A stretch of DNA of 64,000 nt from Haloarchaeobius salinus. Lineage in GTDB: Archaea > Halobacteriota > Halobacteria > Halobacteriales > Natrialbaceae. The DNA lies in NCBI RefSeq assembly GCF_024464185.1, contig NZ_JANHAU010000003.1:62001-126000 (forward strand). The letters are read 5' to 3'. The position numbers and the translations under genes were made by a program. The notes beneath the pieces were generated by a model. It saw only the letters and a list, made by a program, of their open reading frames with translations, was not told the origin of the DNA and did no database searches. This document shows, piece after piece, positions 1-8,441 of this stretch (within the stretch, counting starts at the first letter, position 1; the number at the start of each line of letters is the position of its first letter).

Positions 1-538
1 CCGTGATGACGGAGCCGTCGGCGAGCACCGCTTCGAGTTCGAGCACCCAGTCCGCGACCTCGCCGTACTTCACCGTCTGCATCCCGCTGGCGGCGTTGGC
101 GATCATCCCGCCGACGGTCGAGATGCTCCCGGAGGACGGCAGCGGCGGGAAGAACAGCCCGTGTTCGCCGGCGACGTCGTCGACGACGTTCCCCATCACG
201 CCCGGTCCGACGTCGATCTGGAAGTCCTCGGGACGCACGTCGAGCACGGTGTCCATCCGGGTGAGGTCGAGGCTGATGCCGGCGTGGGCCGGCACCGCGT
301 TCCCCTCGAGGCTCGTCCCGGCGGCGTAGGGGGTGACGGGCACGTCGCGTGCCGTCGCCGCTTCGAGCACTGCCGAGACGTCCGCCGTGGATTGTGGGTA
401 GACGACGGCGTCGGGCAGCACCTCGTCGCCGGGCTTCGTGCCCCAGTCGCTGTCGTGGGCCTCGCGTGTCGCCTCGGCGAACGAGACCTGGTCGTCGTCG
501 AGGTCGAGGTCGGCGAGGAACGAGCAGTCGCGTGTCAT
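1..538 (-). CDS. FAD-binding oxidoreductase, GlcD/D-lactate dehydrogenase family (3' part off the window)
   Basis: The first 179 residues are present; the rest lies beyond the left edge. The fold is the FAD-binding PCMH domain of the GlcD and D-lactate dehydrogenase group, which oxidises 2-hydroxy acids and passes electrons to the membrane chain. Visible signatures are AAGTSLEGN (residues 72-80) and GGMIANAASG (143-152), both part of the FAD pyrophosphate-binding region. The ATG at 536-538 gives a normal N-terminus. The gene is divergent from the quinone oxidoreductase at 685, so the 146 bp between them should hold both promoters. The exact substrate (glycolate, lactate or another) cannot be told from this part. 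Confidence 0.88.
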   Translation of the reverse strand, partial: MTRDCSFLADLDLDDDQVSFAEATREAHDSDWGTKPGDEVLPDAVVYPQSTADVSAVLEAATARDVPVTPYAAGTSLEGNAVPAHAGISLDLTRMDTVLDVRPEDFQIDVGPGVMGNVVDDVAGEHGLFFPPLPSSGSISTVGGMIANAASGMQTVKYGEVADWVLELEAVLADGSVIT

Positions 539-684
539 GCACACACGTGGGGCGACGCCGGCGATAAAACTGTCTCCGCCGGCAGTCGTCTCGCCGTCCG
601 GCCGCACGATGAACACTGAACTGGTGGTTGGTTTCGCCGGTTGACCGAACCTTTTCCCGCCGGCGGATGTATGATGGTCCGAAC

Positions 685-1656
685 ATGCGAGCCATCCAGG
701 TCACCGAGTACGGCGGGAGCGACAACATCGAGGTCGTCGAGACGGAGAAACCGGAGCCAGGGCCGGGCGAGGTCCGTATCGCGGTCGAGGCCGCGGGTAT
801 CAACTTCGCGGACATCATGCAGCGCCGCGGCCACTACCCGGGTGGCCCGGACGCGCCGTTCGTCCCCGGCTTCGAAGCGGCGGGGACCATCGACGCCGTC
901 GGCGAGGGTGTCGGCATCGAGGAGGGCGCGCGCTACGTCGGCATGGTCGGCGTCGGCGGCTACGCCGAGTACGCCGTCACCGACGCTGACTCCCTGTTCC
1001 CCATCCCGGAAGGGATGAGCTTCGCGGAGGCCGCCGGCTTCCCGGTGCAGTTCCTCACCGCCCACAACTGTCTGTTCGAGTGGGGCGGGCTTGAGGAGGG
1101 CGAGTCCGTGCTCATCCAGGCCGCGGCCGGCGGCGTCGGGACCGCCGCCGTCCAGCTCGCCGACCGCGCCGGAGCAGAGGTGTTCGGCACAGCCAGCACG
1201 CAGGAGAAGCTCGACCTCGCCGAAGAGCTCGGCTGCGACCACCCCATCAACTACACCGAGGAGGACTTCGTCGATGTCGTGAAGGCGGAGACCGACGGCG
1301 TCGGCGTCGACCTCTCGCTCGACGGCGTCGGCGACGACGTGTTCTCGGACTGCATCCGCGCCACGACCGACTTCGGACGGGTCGTCCCGTACGGCGCGGC
1401 CAGCGGCGTGCCCGGGACGCTCGACACCAGCGAGATGTTCTTCCGCAACCAGTCGGTCATCGGCTACCACCTCGGCCGCGCGATGGCCAGAAAGCCCCAG
1501 AAGGTGCTCGAGGCCGTCCCGGACCTCACCCAGGGACTCACGGACGGCGAGCTCGAGGTCGTCGTCGGCGAGACGTTCGCCCTCGAAGATGCACAAAAGG
1601 CCCACGAGTACATCGAGGACCGCAAGTCCGTCGGGAAGGTCGTCCTCGAGCCGTAA
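685..1656 (+). CDS. NADPH:quinone oxidoreductase family protein (zinc-independent MDR)
   Basis: The 323-residue protein belongs to the quinone oxidoreductase branch of medium-chain dehydrogenases. It has a GroES-like N-terminal half (AAGINFADIMQRRG, near residues 36-49) and a Rossmann half with AAAGGVGTAAVQLA (about 144-157). The cysteine ligands of zinc alcohol dehydrogenases are absent, which fits the one-electron quinone reductases. The ATG at 685 starts exactly at the conserved MRAIQVTEYGG; the upstream in-frame GTG would only add an unrelated tail. It stands alone between divergent and convergent neighbours. Physiological substrate unknown. Confidence 0.9.
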   Translation: MRAIQVTEYGGSDNIEVVETEKPEPGPGEVRIAVEAAGINFADIMQRRGHYPGGPDAPFVPGFEAAGTIDAVGEGVGIEEGARYVGMVGVGGYAEYAVTDADSLFPIPEGMSFAEAAGFPVQFLTAHNCLFEWGGLEEGESVLIQAAAGGVGTAAVQLADRAGAEVFGTASTQEKLDLAEELGCDHPINYTEEDFVDVVKAETDGVGVDLSLDGVGDDVFSDCIRATTDFGRVVPYGAASGVPGTLDTSEMFFRNQSVIGYHLGRAMARKPQKVLEAVPDLTQGLTDGELEVVVGETFALEDAQKAHEYIEDRKSVGKVVLEP

Positions 1657-1671
1657 CGTCGCGGTCCCGCT

Positions 1672-2349
1672 CTAGCCGACCGGTTCGAGGCCGTCCCGCA
1701 GGTCGTCGAGCACCGCGAACCGCTCGTCGCGTCGGCGCTCCAGCCACGCGAGCAGCCGGGCCGCCCAGTGGAGCTTGCGACGCTTCATCGGCCCCACGTC
1801 CGGATCGTCGAACGTCCAGCCAGGGAACGAGAGCCGGGCTGCCCCGGCGTGGTCCGCGAGGAAGGCGGCGCGGTCGCCGTCGGTGAACCCGCCGAAGTTC
1901 CGCACGTGGCCGACGGGCGCGGCCTGGGTCGTCGGCAGCACCGGCTCGTCGGGGAGGTCGGGGACCATCGACCGCACCCGTTCGACGTTGTCGCCATGGG
2001 CGTGGACGGCGACCGGCGTCCCGTCGGCCGCGAGCTCGCCCACGAGTTCGGGTTCCCCGTCGAGGTCCGTCACGTAGACGTCGACCGGGACGCCCCGCTC
2101 GCGGCAGACCGCCGCAGCGGAGGAGGCGGCGACGACGCGGTCGGCGTCGACGCTCCCGAGGTCCGTCTCGAGGGTCGGGCCGGCCCCGCAGACGGCGACG
2201 TGCGCGCCGTCGAGGACGGAGAGTCGCGACTCGTCGAACGGTGTCGTCAGCTCCGCGAGGACGTCCCGTGCGCGCTCGTCGCCGGCCCGGTCGAAACCGA
2301 ACTCCGCGAGGATGGCCTCGTACACCGGCTCGAACGTTTCGAACTCCAT
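1672..2349 (-). CDS. mptE: 6-hydroxymethyl-7,8-dihydropterin pyrophosphokinase, MptE type
   Basis: The 225-residue protein looks like the archaeal MptE (DUF115) family, which activates 6-hydroxymethyl-dihydropterin with ATP for folate or methanopterin synthesis in place of bacterial FolK. The Rossmann-like core shows CGAGPTLETDL near residue 52 and a VYVTDLDGEPEL strand-loop near 95. The next gene on the same strand, a dihydropteroate synthase homologue, is the following step in the classical pathway and supports the call. The ATG at 2347-2349 is chosen over upstream starts: a TATA-like ggttatctt on the minus strand about 25 bp away suggests a leaderless mRNA. The cytoplasmic pathway role comes from family knowledge. 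Confidence 0.85.
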   Translation of the reverse strand: MEFETFEPVYEAILAEFGFDRAGDERARDVLAELTTPFDESRLSVLDGAHVAVCGAGPTLETDLGSVDADRVVAASSAAAVCRERGVPVDVYVTDLDGEPELVGELAADGTPVAVHAHGDNVERVRSMVPDLPDEPVLPTTQAAPVGHVRNFGGFTDGDRAAFLADHAGAARLSFPGWTFDDPDVGPMKRRKLHWAARLLAWLERRRDERFAVLDDLRDGLEPVG

Positions 2350-2617
2350 AGCTGTCACTGTGGGACGTAGGTCCAAGATAACCGTTGGTGTGGGCCGGAA
2401 TTGCCTCGTGTGAGTACCCCTACCCGAGAGGCCCTCCCGGCTTCCACCCCCACCTTCTGAACCCACCGGTATAAGTTTTCTCTTACCGAGTTATACAGGC
2501 GATAACGGGTCGTTAGTTGCCTCTCGCTACCGAATTCGAGGGAATCTGGTGTCGGAGGGGTCCCGACGACGGACCCGCGACTGGACGGCGACGGGGTGGT
2601 GTCGCCCCACCGACGGG

Positions 2618-3805
2618 TCACGCAAGCGCCGCCGCGACGGCGTCGAGGACGGCCGCGGTGCCCCCGGTCTCGGCATCCTCGGCGACCAGTTCCGCGAGTG
2701 CGGCGTGGCTCCCGACGAGCAGCCCGCCACCGGCGTTCGTCGCGACGGTGGCATCGGCGGCGGACGCGAGCGACGCGAGCTCCGCGCGGGCGTCGTCGGT
2801 GAGCCCCTCGACGGCGAACACGGCGAGGGTCGCGGCGGCAGCCACGTCTCCCGTTCCGAGACGGTCGACGTGCCGGCGCAGGTCGGCTTCCGTCCGGACG
2901 TCCAGCTCCTCGACGGAGACGTCGCCATCGCGGCTCCGGTGCCGCTCCGGCAGGAACGCGTCGCCGACGGCGGCGGCGTCCACCGTCTCGCGCACGTCGT
3001 GGGTCCGAACGACGTGTGCGCCGCGCTCGATGGCCATGGACGTGGCCGCGAGCGAGACGGCGAGTGCGTCCTCGGTCGAGCGGTCGGTCAGGGAGCGGAG
3101 GAAGTTCTTCCGGTTGATGGAGACCAGCATCGGCTGGCCGAGCCCGCGGAACTCCCGCAGTCGGCGGAACGTCTCGCGGTCGTCCTCGACGGTCTTCGCC
3201 TCGGACCAGCCGCCGAACGCCGGGTCGACGATGGTGTCGTCGGGCAGGCCGTTCTGCTTGAGCGCCTCGTACACCATGTCCACGTAGTCGGCCTCCCTGG
3301 CCCACGCCTCGCCCTTGCGCTCGGCCCACGGCGTCTCCTCGACAGCCCCGGGGCGCGTGAGGTCCGGCGGGCTGGCCATCTTCGCGACGGCGACGCCGTA
3401 CTCCTCGGCGACGCGGGGCATCTCCGGGTCGGCGAAGCCCGCGATGTCGTTGATCATGTCGAAGCCGCCCGAAAGCGCCGCTTCTGCGACCTCGTGGTAG
3501 CGCGTCTCGATGGACCAGACCGGGTCGGCGGCGGTGTTCTCGATGACCGACAGCGCCACGTCGAGCCGCTCCAGCTCCTCCTCGGCGCTGAGTACCTCGA
3601 AGCGTTTGTTCGCCGACTCCAGCCCGATGTCGACGATGTCCGCGCCCTCGGCGACGAGTTCGTCCTCGACGTACGCCGCTGCCTCCGCTGGGTCGTCGAA
3701 CACGCTCGGGTCGTACGGCGATTCCGCGCTCACGTTCAGCACGCCCATGATGCGCGTCGGGTGGTCGTCCCCGATACCGAGTCCGGCGGCGTCGACGTTC
3801 TGCAT
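2618..3805 (-). CDS. folP: Dihydropteroate synthase homologue with divergent pABA loop and C-terminal extension
   Basis: The 395-residue protein begins as a pterin-binding TIM barrel: IMGVLNVSAESPYD (about 19-32) matches the DHPS motif around the catalytic Asn, NDIAGF and the DPAFGG loop follow, and SINRKNFLRS occupies the site of the usual LSRKSFL. The second signature, normally GGESTRPGA, reads GLESANKRF here, so the loop that closes on pABA is altered. About 110 extra residues follow the barrel (usual length about 280). mptE lies 268 bp downstream on the same strand. The natural aromatic substrate may therefore differ from pABA. The pterin role is well supported; strict FolP activity is not certain. 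Confidence 0.8.
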   Translation of the reverse strand: MQNVDAAGLGIGDDHPTRIMGVLNVSAESPYDPSVFDDPAEAAAYVEDELVAEGADIVDIGLESANKRFEVLSAEEELERLDVALSVIENTAADPVWSIETRYHEVAEAALSGGFDMINDIAGFADPEMPRVAEEYGVAVAKMASPPDLTRPGAVEETPWAERKGEAWAREADYVDMVYEALKQNGLPDDTIVDPAFGGWSEAKTVEDDRETFRRLREFRGLGQPMLVSINRKNFLRSLTDRSTEDALAVSLAATSMAIERGAHVVRTHDVRETVDAAAVGDAFLPERHRSRDGDVSVEELDVRTEADLRRHVDRLGTGDVAAAATLAVFAVEGLTDDARAELASLASAADATVATNAGGGLLVGSHAALAELVAEDAETGGTAAVLDAVAAALA

Positions 3806-3951
3806 ACCAACACTGGAGGTGCTGAGGCTGAAAAGAGGCGTGTTCCCCGGCGGGACTGCCGGGACCGCGGACCGGGCCGGACGCCCCCGGAGCTTCGGCC
3901 ACGACGTGTGCCAACGAAAACCACTCAAACCACCGGCTCCGAGTGACCGAC

Positions 3952-4905
3952 GTGAACCGAGAGCGACTCCTCCCGGTCGTCCTCGCGCTCGTCTGCGTGG
4001 TCGCGCTCTCGCTCGTGGCCGCGAGCGTCGTCGACCCCGCCGACGGTGGTGGTGGGTCGAGCGTCACCGACCCGACCGACGGGAACGACCGCGACTCCGG
4101 ACAGAACGGCAGCAGCGGGCGCGAGCCCCTGACCGACCCGGGGGAGTTCTCCGTCTCCTTCGGCCTCTGCATCCCGTTCCTGCTGTCGGGTGAGTTCTTC
4201 ATCATCGTCGGCGGCGTCGGGCTCGTCCTCTGGTCGGGGCTCGCGTACCGCGACGACGGGTTCGCCGCCTCGGCGGCGCTCGTCGCCATCGGCTTCCCCG
4301 GGTTCTTCGTCTGGATGTTGCTGACGAGCTGTGTGGAGCGGACCGGTCCGACCTCGGCCGACATCCTCGCCTCGGAGCCGGCACCGCCGAGCACCGGCGG
4401 CAACGCCTCGATCGGTCTCGCGAACGACTCCGGGCTGGTCGTCACGCAGCCGTCGGTGTTCGTGGTGCTCCTCGCGGCGACACTCGTGACCGGCGTCCTG
4501 GGCTACGTCGTCCTGTCGTCCACCGACGACGAGGCTCCGGAGGAGGAGCCGCCGGAGCACGGGCCGGAGGGGGACGCCGAGGCGGGCAGGCGGGTCGCCA
4601 CCATCGGCAACGTGGCGGGTGCGGTGGCCGACAGACTGGAGCAGAACGCCGGGACGGAGAACGAGGTGTTCCGTGCGTGGGTCGAGATGACACGGCATCT
4701 CCCGGTCGACCACCCCCGGTCGAGTACGCCCTCCGAGTTCGCCGACGCGGCGGTGGAGGCCGGCGTCGAACGTGAGGACGTCACCGAGCTCACCGAGCTG
4801 TTCGAGGAGGTCCGCTACGGCGGCGAACCGGTGACCGACGAGCGCGAGCGGCGGGCCGTCGAGGCGCTCCGACACATCGAGGCCGAGTACGGCGACGAGT
4901 CGTAG
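3952..4905 (+). CDS. DUF4129-like membrane protein, first tandem copy
   Basis: The protein has an N-terminal hydrophobic segment, an extracellular low-complexity loop, two to three further membrane helices and a cytoplasmic C-terminal domain of about 100 residues. That domain carries VFRAWVEMTRHLPV and TPSEFADAAV, as seen in DUF4129 (the tail of many transglutaminase-like proteins). It is a paralogue of the next gene: both C-terminal domains share RAWVEMTRHLPVDHP. By comparison with that paralogue (MNRRTIG) I start at GTG 3952 (MNRERLL); GTG 3943 is also in frame. It heads an operon with DUF58, and a MoxR gene faces it. Function unknown; the family setting suggests cell-envelope or cofactor-chaperone work. 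Confidence 0.75.
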   Translation: MNRERLLPVVLALVCVVALSLVAASVVDPADGGGGSSVTDPTDGNDRDSGQNGSSGREPLTDPGEFSVSFGLCIPFLLSGEFFIIVGGVGLVLWSGLAYRDDGFAASAALVAIGFPGFFVWMLLTSCVERTGPTSADILASEPAPPSTGGNASIGLANDSGLVVTQPSVFVVLLAATLVTGVLGYVVLSSTDDEAPEEEPPEHGPEGDAEAGRRVATIGNVAGAVADRLEQNAGTENEVFRAWVEMTRHLPVDHPRSSTPSEFADAAVEAGVEREDVTELTELFEEVRYGGEPVTDERERRAVEALRHIEAEYGDES

Positions 4906-5003
4906 AACCGCCGGCGTATCCGCATCAGCACCGGCGAACCGTCGGCACAGCAGGCGTTTGAGTTACCACAAGCGTTAGGTTCGGTTTACCAGAACAGTGC
5001 CCC

Positions 5004-5981
5004 GTGAACAGACGGACGATCGGGGTCGCTATCATCGCGGTCTGCTGCGTGGGGGCCATCGTCTTCGCGGCGGGGACGCTCAGTCAGACGACGAGCGCTG
5101 GCGAGGACGCGAACCAGCCGGCACCGGAACGGGACGACAGCATCCCCGCGACCGACTCGCCGATGGACGCGAACGTGGACGGTGGCGAGACACGGCAGAA
5201 GCCGCCGGTGGAGGTCGAGCGGTGCGAGCAGTCGATCCCACCGCTGCTCCTGCTCGGACTGGCCGGGCTCGTCGTCGGGGTGACGGCGTTCATGCACCGG
5301 AAGTACGACCGGATGGTCGCGCTCACCTCCTTCTTCGTGGTCGGCGTGCTGGTCGCGACGACGGTGCCGTTCCTGGTGGGCTGTCCGACCCAACCGGTCC
5401 CCGAGGAGCAACAGAACGGGTCGCCGGACGTGATCGAGAACCAGACCGCCTCCGGTGGCGGCGGCGACGGCACCGGCGGTGGCGAACAGGGAGAGACGCG
5501 CCAGCAGCTGCCGGACGCCCTCCTGCTCCTGCTCGGGGTCGTCGGCATCGCGATGGTGGTGGTCGCCGGCGTCTGGGTGGTCCGCTCCGGCGACGACGAC
5601 GAGGAGTCCGAACTCGTCACGGCGGCCGACCCGGACGAGGAGACGGACCCGCCGGATTCGCCGGACGTCGGGGCGGTCGCGGCCGCCGCCGGCAGAGCGG
5701 CCGACCGCATCGAGGAGCGCCCGGGCACCGAGAACGAGATCTACCGCGCCTGGGTCGAGATGACCCGGCACCTCCCGGTCGACCACCCCGATACGAGTAC
5801 GCCACGGGAGTTCGAGGCCGTCGCCGTCGAGGCCGGTTTCGACGCCGACGCGGTCGGCGAGCTCACCGACCTGTTCGAGTCGGTGCGGTACGGACAGGAA
5901 TCGGCGACCGCGGAACGAGAGGACCGGGCGGTCGAAGCACTGAGGCGTCTCGAGGACCAGTTCGAGGGTGAGAACGAATGA
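5004..5981 (+). CDS. DUF4129-like membrane protein, second tandem copy
   Basis: The 325-residue paralogue of the preceding gene has the same plan: N-terminal helix, disordered Asp/Thr/Gln-rich outer segment, QSIPPLLLLGLAGLVVG helix, further helices near residues 100-125 and 170-195, then the DUF4129-like domain with IYRAWVEMTRHLPVDHP (about 248-264). The last codons overlap the next start as ATGA (5978-5981), so translation is probably coupled. GTG at 5004 is the start. Keeping two copies back to back suggests they form a heteromer or divide labour, but this is inference. Confidence 0.78.
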   Translation: MNRRTIGVAIIAVCCVGAIVFAAGTLSQTTSAGEDANQPAPERDDSIPATDSPMDANVDGGETRQKPPVEVERCEQSIPPLLLLGLAGLVVGVTAFMHRKYDRMVALTSFFVVGVLVATTVPFLVGCPTQPVPEEQQNGSPDVIENQTASGGGGDGTGGGEQGETRQQLPDALLLLLGVVGIAMVVVAGVWVVRSGDDDEESELVTAADPDEETDPPDSPDVGAVAAAAGRAADRIEERPGTENEIYRAWVEMTRHLPVDHPDTSTPREFEAVAVEAGFDADAVGELTDLFESVRYGQESATAEREDRAVEALRRLEDQFEGENE

Positions 5982-6541
5982 AGCTGCGCACCCTGCTCGC
6001 CGTCCTCGGCGTGGGACTCGCGCTGACCGGGTTCACCCTCGTCGCCGCCCCGGGGCTCGCGTCCTCCATCACGCTCGACGAGGCCGTCCTCGTCGTCGTG
6101 GGGTTCCTCGGCATCCTGCTGGGCGTCCGTGTCGCCGTCGGCCGGTCGCGCACCGCGTACGAGCAGGTCGAGACGCCCGACCCCGAGGCCTCGCAGGACC
6201 TCCCGACGCCCGGCGACGAGTTCGACGAGCTGCTCGCGACCGCCGGTGCGGACCGGCGCGAGATCGAGACGCGCGAGACGGTCCGGAGCCGGCTCGAACG
6301 CGCGGCCGTCGCGACCATCGTCCGTACCGAGGGCTGTACCGAGTCGGAGGCCAGCAGACGGCTGGAGACCGGCGAGTGGACCGACGACCCGTACGCACGT
6401 GCCTTCTTCACCGGCAGTGTCGAGGGCGCGTCGCTGTTCGACCGCATCGACCTCCGCCGGGAGAACCAGTCGCAGTACCATCGCTGGGCGGTGCACGCGG
6501 CCAGCGAGATCACCCGCCGTTCGGAGGCCTACGAGTCATGA
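5978..6541 (+). CDS. Small haloarchaeal membrane protein of the DUF4129-DUF58 operon
   Basis: The 187-residue protein has two N-terminal membrane helices (about 5-27 and 33-52) and a soluble charged tail. The tail contains AAVATIVRTEGCTESEASRRL and ends in a region with paired Arg/Glu. Start and stop both overlap the neighbours as ATGA (5978-5981 and 6538-6541), a strong sign of translational coupling. I recall this position in haloarchaeal DUF58 operons being held by a family of unknown function (possibly DUF7269; the number is from memory). No catalytic motif is visible. Confidence 0.75.
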   Translation: MKLRTLLAVLGVGLALTGFTLVAAPGLASSITLDEAVLVVVGFLGILLGVRVAVGRSRTAYEQVETPDPEASQDLPTPGDEFDELLATAGADRREIETRETVRSRLERAAVATIVRTEGCTESEASRRLETGEWTDDPYARAFFTGSVEGASLFDRIDLRRENQSQYHRWAVHAASEITRRSEAYES

Positions 6542-7929
6542 GTTCGACGGTTACACAGGAGACGACGGGCGGGTCGACGACCGGCGCGGCCGGGGCCGAC
6601 AGTGCTCCGACGGCACAGGCTCCGGAACGCTCGGCGGACGGCAGCCAGCGTGTCATCTCGGAGACCGAGGAGGACACGAACCACTGGCTCGGCATCGGTG
6701 CACTCACGTTCGTCGCGGGTGGCGCGGGCGTCGTCCTGAAACAGCCCGCACTGCTGCTCGCGGCGGTCGTCGGCGTCGCCTACCTGGCGTACGTGCAGGT
6801 GACGACGGTGCCCGCGGCGACGGTCCGTATCCGGCGGGAGCTGTCGGACCCGACGCCCGACCTCGGCGACGACCTGACGCTGACGGTGACCGTCACCAAC
6901 GAGGGCGACCGCGTCCTGCCCGACCTGCGCGTTGTCGACGGCGTCCCCGAGGAGCTGACCGTCGTGGGCGGCTCGGCACGCCTCGGAACCGCACTCCGTC
7001 CCGGCGAGAGCGACTCGTTCAGCTACACGCTCACGGCCAGACGCGGTACGCACGAGTTCCGGACCTGCGACACCATCATCAGGGACTGGTCGGGCAAGCG
7101 AGAGCGACACACCCGGTTCCGGACCGGCGGCGAGGTCGTCGTCACCCCGTCGCTGACGTCGACGCTCCCGATGCCGCTGCGGAAGCAGACCTCGCAGTAC
7201 GCGGGGCGTGTCGAGACCGACCTCGCGGGCGACGGCGTCGAGTTCCACTCCACCCGGGAGTACCGCGCCGGTGACCCGCTCTCTCGTGTCGACTGGCGAC
7301 GCTACGCACGCACCGGCGACCTCGCGACCCTGCAGTTCCGCGAGGAGCGTGCCGCGACCGTGATGCTGCTGCTCGACCTGCGGCAGGAGGCGTACGTCCG
7401 CCGCGACGAGGACGACCTCCACGCGGCCGACCTCGGCATCAACGCTGCAGGGCAGATATTCATCACGCTGCTGGAGACCGGTGACCGCGTCGGCATCACC
7501 GCTCTCGCCCCGCAGACGGTCTGGCTCTCGCCCGGCCTCGGCAACGAGCACCGGGTGAAGGTAGAGGAGCTGTTCGCCCACCACCCCGCGCTCTCCGCCG
7601 AACGCCCGAAGGGACGCTACTCGGTCCACCTCGGTGTGCGGAACCTCCGGAAGCGCCTCTCGGGCGACGTGCAGGTGATGTTCTTCTCACCGCTCTGTGA
7701 CGACGACGCGGTGACGGCGGCACAGCTGCTCCACGCGCACGGCCACAAGGTGACGGTGCTGAGTCCGGACCCGACCGGCGAGGAGACGCTCGGGCAGCGC
7801 TTCGCTCGGGTCGAGCGTGCCGGTCGCATCTCCAGGCTCCGCGAGGGCGGTATCCGCGTGCTCGACTGGGACCCCGAGGACCCGCTCGCGGAGGCCATCG
7901 CCCGCTCCACCGTGCGGTGGTCACGATGA
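6538..7929 (+). CDS. DUF58 domain-containing membrane protein
   Basis: The 463-residue protein has a Ser/Thr-rich cytoplasmic start, two membrane helices around residues 45-85, a CARDB-like beta domain (LTLTVTVTNEGDRVLPDLRV) and then the DUF58 signature HSTREYRAGDPLSRVDWR (about 239-256), followed by a von Willebrand A-like fold with VMLLLDL at the expected strand. DUF58 proteins are regularly encoded with MoxR AAA+ ATPases and are thought to act with them as metal- or cofactor-loading chaperone systems. Here the MoxR gene lies at the end of the operon on the other strand. Overlaps on both sides (ATGA) show a single transcription unit. Confidence 0.9.
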   Translation: MSSTVTQETTGGSTTGAAGADSAPTAQAPERSADGSQRVISETEEDTNHWLGIGALTFVAGGAGVVLKQPALLLAAVVGVAYLAYVQVTTVPAATVRIRRELSDPTPDLGDDLTLTVTVTNEGDRVLPDLRVVDGVPEELTVVGGSARLGTALRPGESDSFSYTLTARRGTHEFRTCDTIIRDWSGKRERHTRFRTGGEVVVTPSLTSTLPMPLRKQTSQYAGRVETDLAGDGVEFHSTREYRAGDPLSRVDWRRYARTGDLATLQFREERAATVMLLLDLRQEAYVRRDEDDLHAADLGINAAGQIFITLLETGDRVGITALAPQTVWLSPGLGNEHRVKVEELFAHHPALSAERPKGRYSVHLGVRNLRKRLSGDVQVMFFSPLCDDDAVTAAQLLHAHGHKVTVLSPDPTGEETLGQRFARVERAGRISRLREGGIRVLDWDPEDPLAEAIARSTVRWSR

Positions 7930-8435
7930 CCGAGATCGACCGGCGGCCGACTCGGCTCTCGGCCATCGTCTCCCTCGGCGCGGCGGCGGTCGCGGCGCTC
8001 GCGGCCATCCTGACGGCGAGCATCGGCGGCGTGTTCGCCGGAGTCGGCATCGTCGCGCTCGCGCCCGGCCTCGTCGTCGGCTCCCGACGGCTGGTCCACG
8101 TCGGCGGCGTCGTCCTCGCCGCCGGGATGGTGCTCGCCGGGGCGACCGGCGGTGGCGGCGCGGCGGAGCTGTTCATGCTCGTCGGCACCGCCGCGACCGT
8201 CGTCGCCTGGGACGTCGGACAGAACGCGGTCGGGCTCGGCGAACAGCTCGGCCAGGAGGCGGAGACGACACGGGCCGAACTCGCCCACCTCGGCGCGACG
8301 CTCGTCGTCGGTGCGGTCACCGTCGGCGTCGCCTACGGGCTCTACCAGGTCGCCGGCTCGGGACAGCCGCTCCCCGCGCTGGTGATGCTGCTGGTCGCGG
8401 CACTGGCGCTGACCACGGCGCTGCGACAGAAGTAG
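7926..8435 (+). CDS. Small four-to-five-helix membrane protein closing the DUF58 operon
   Basis: The 169-residue, very hydrophobic protein has helices near residues 14-35, 38-53, 59-76, 80-95 and 120-165, and a short ALTTALRQK tail. The ATG at 7926 overlaps the DUF58 stop (ATGA); a GTG three codons upstream is possible but less likely. I recall a conserved haloarchaeal family at this position (possibly DUF7519; from memory). It ends 6 bp before the stop of the convergent moxR gene. No enzyme motif is seen; a membrane partner of the DUF58 protein is the simplest guess. Confidence 0.75.
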   Translation: MTEIDRRPTRLSAIVSLGAAAVAALAAILTASIGGVFAGVGIVALAPGLVVGSRRLVHVGGVVLAAGMVLAGATGGGGAAELFMLVGTAATVVAWDVGQNAVGLGEQLGQEAETTRAELAHLGATLVVGAVTVGVAYGLYQVAGSGQPLPALVMLLVAALALTTALRQK

Positions 8436-8441
8436 GAGACG

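Noticed and set aside
2355-4445. 696-codon open frame on the minus strand
   Set aside because: It crosses the DHPS gene in another frame and the DUF4129 gene on the opposite strand; its product is Arg/Pro/Ser-rich like other GC-rich shadows and shows no domain.
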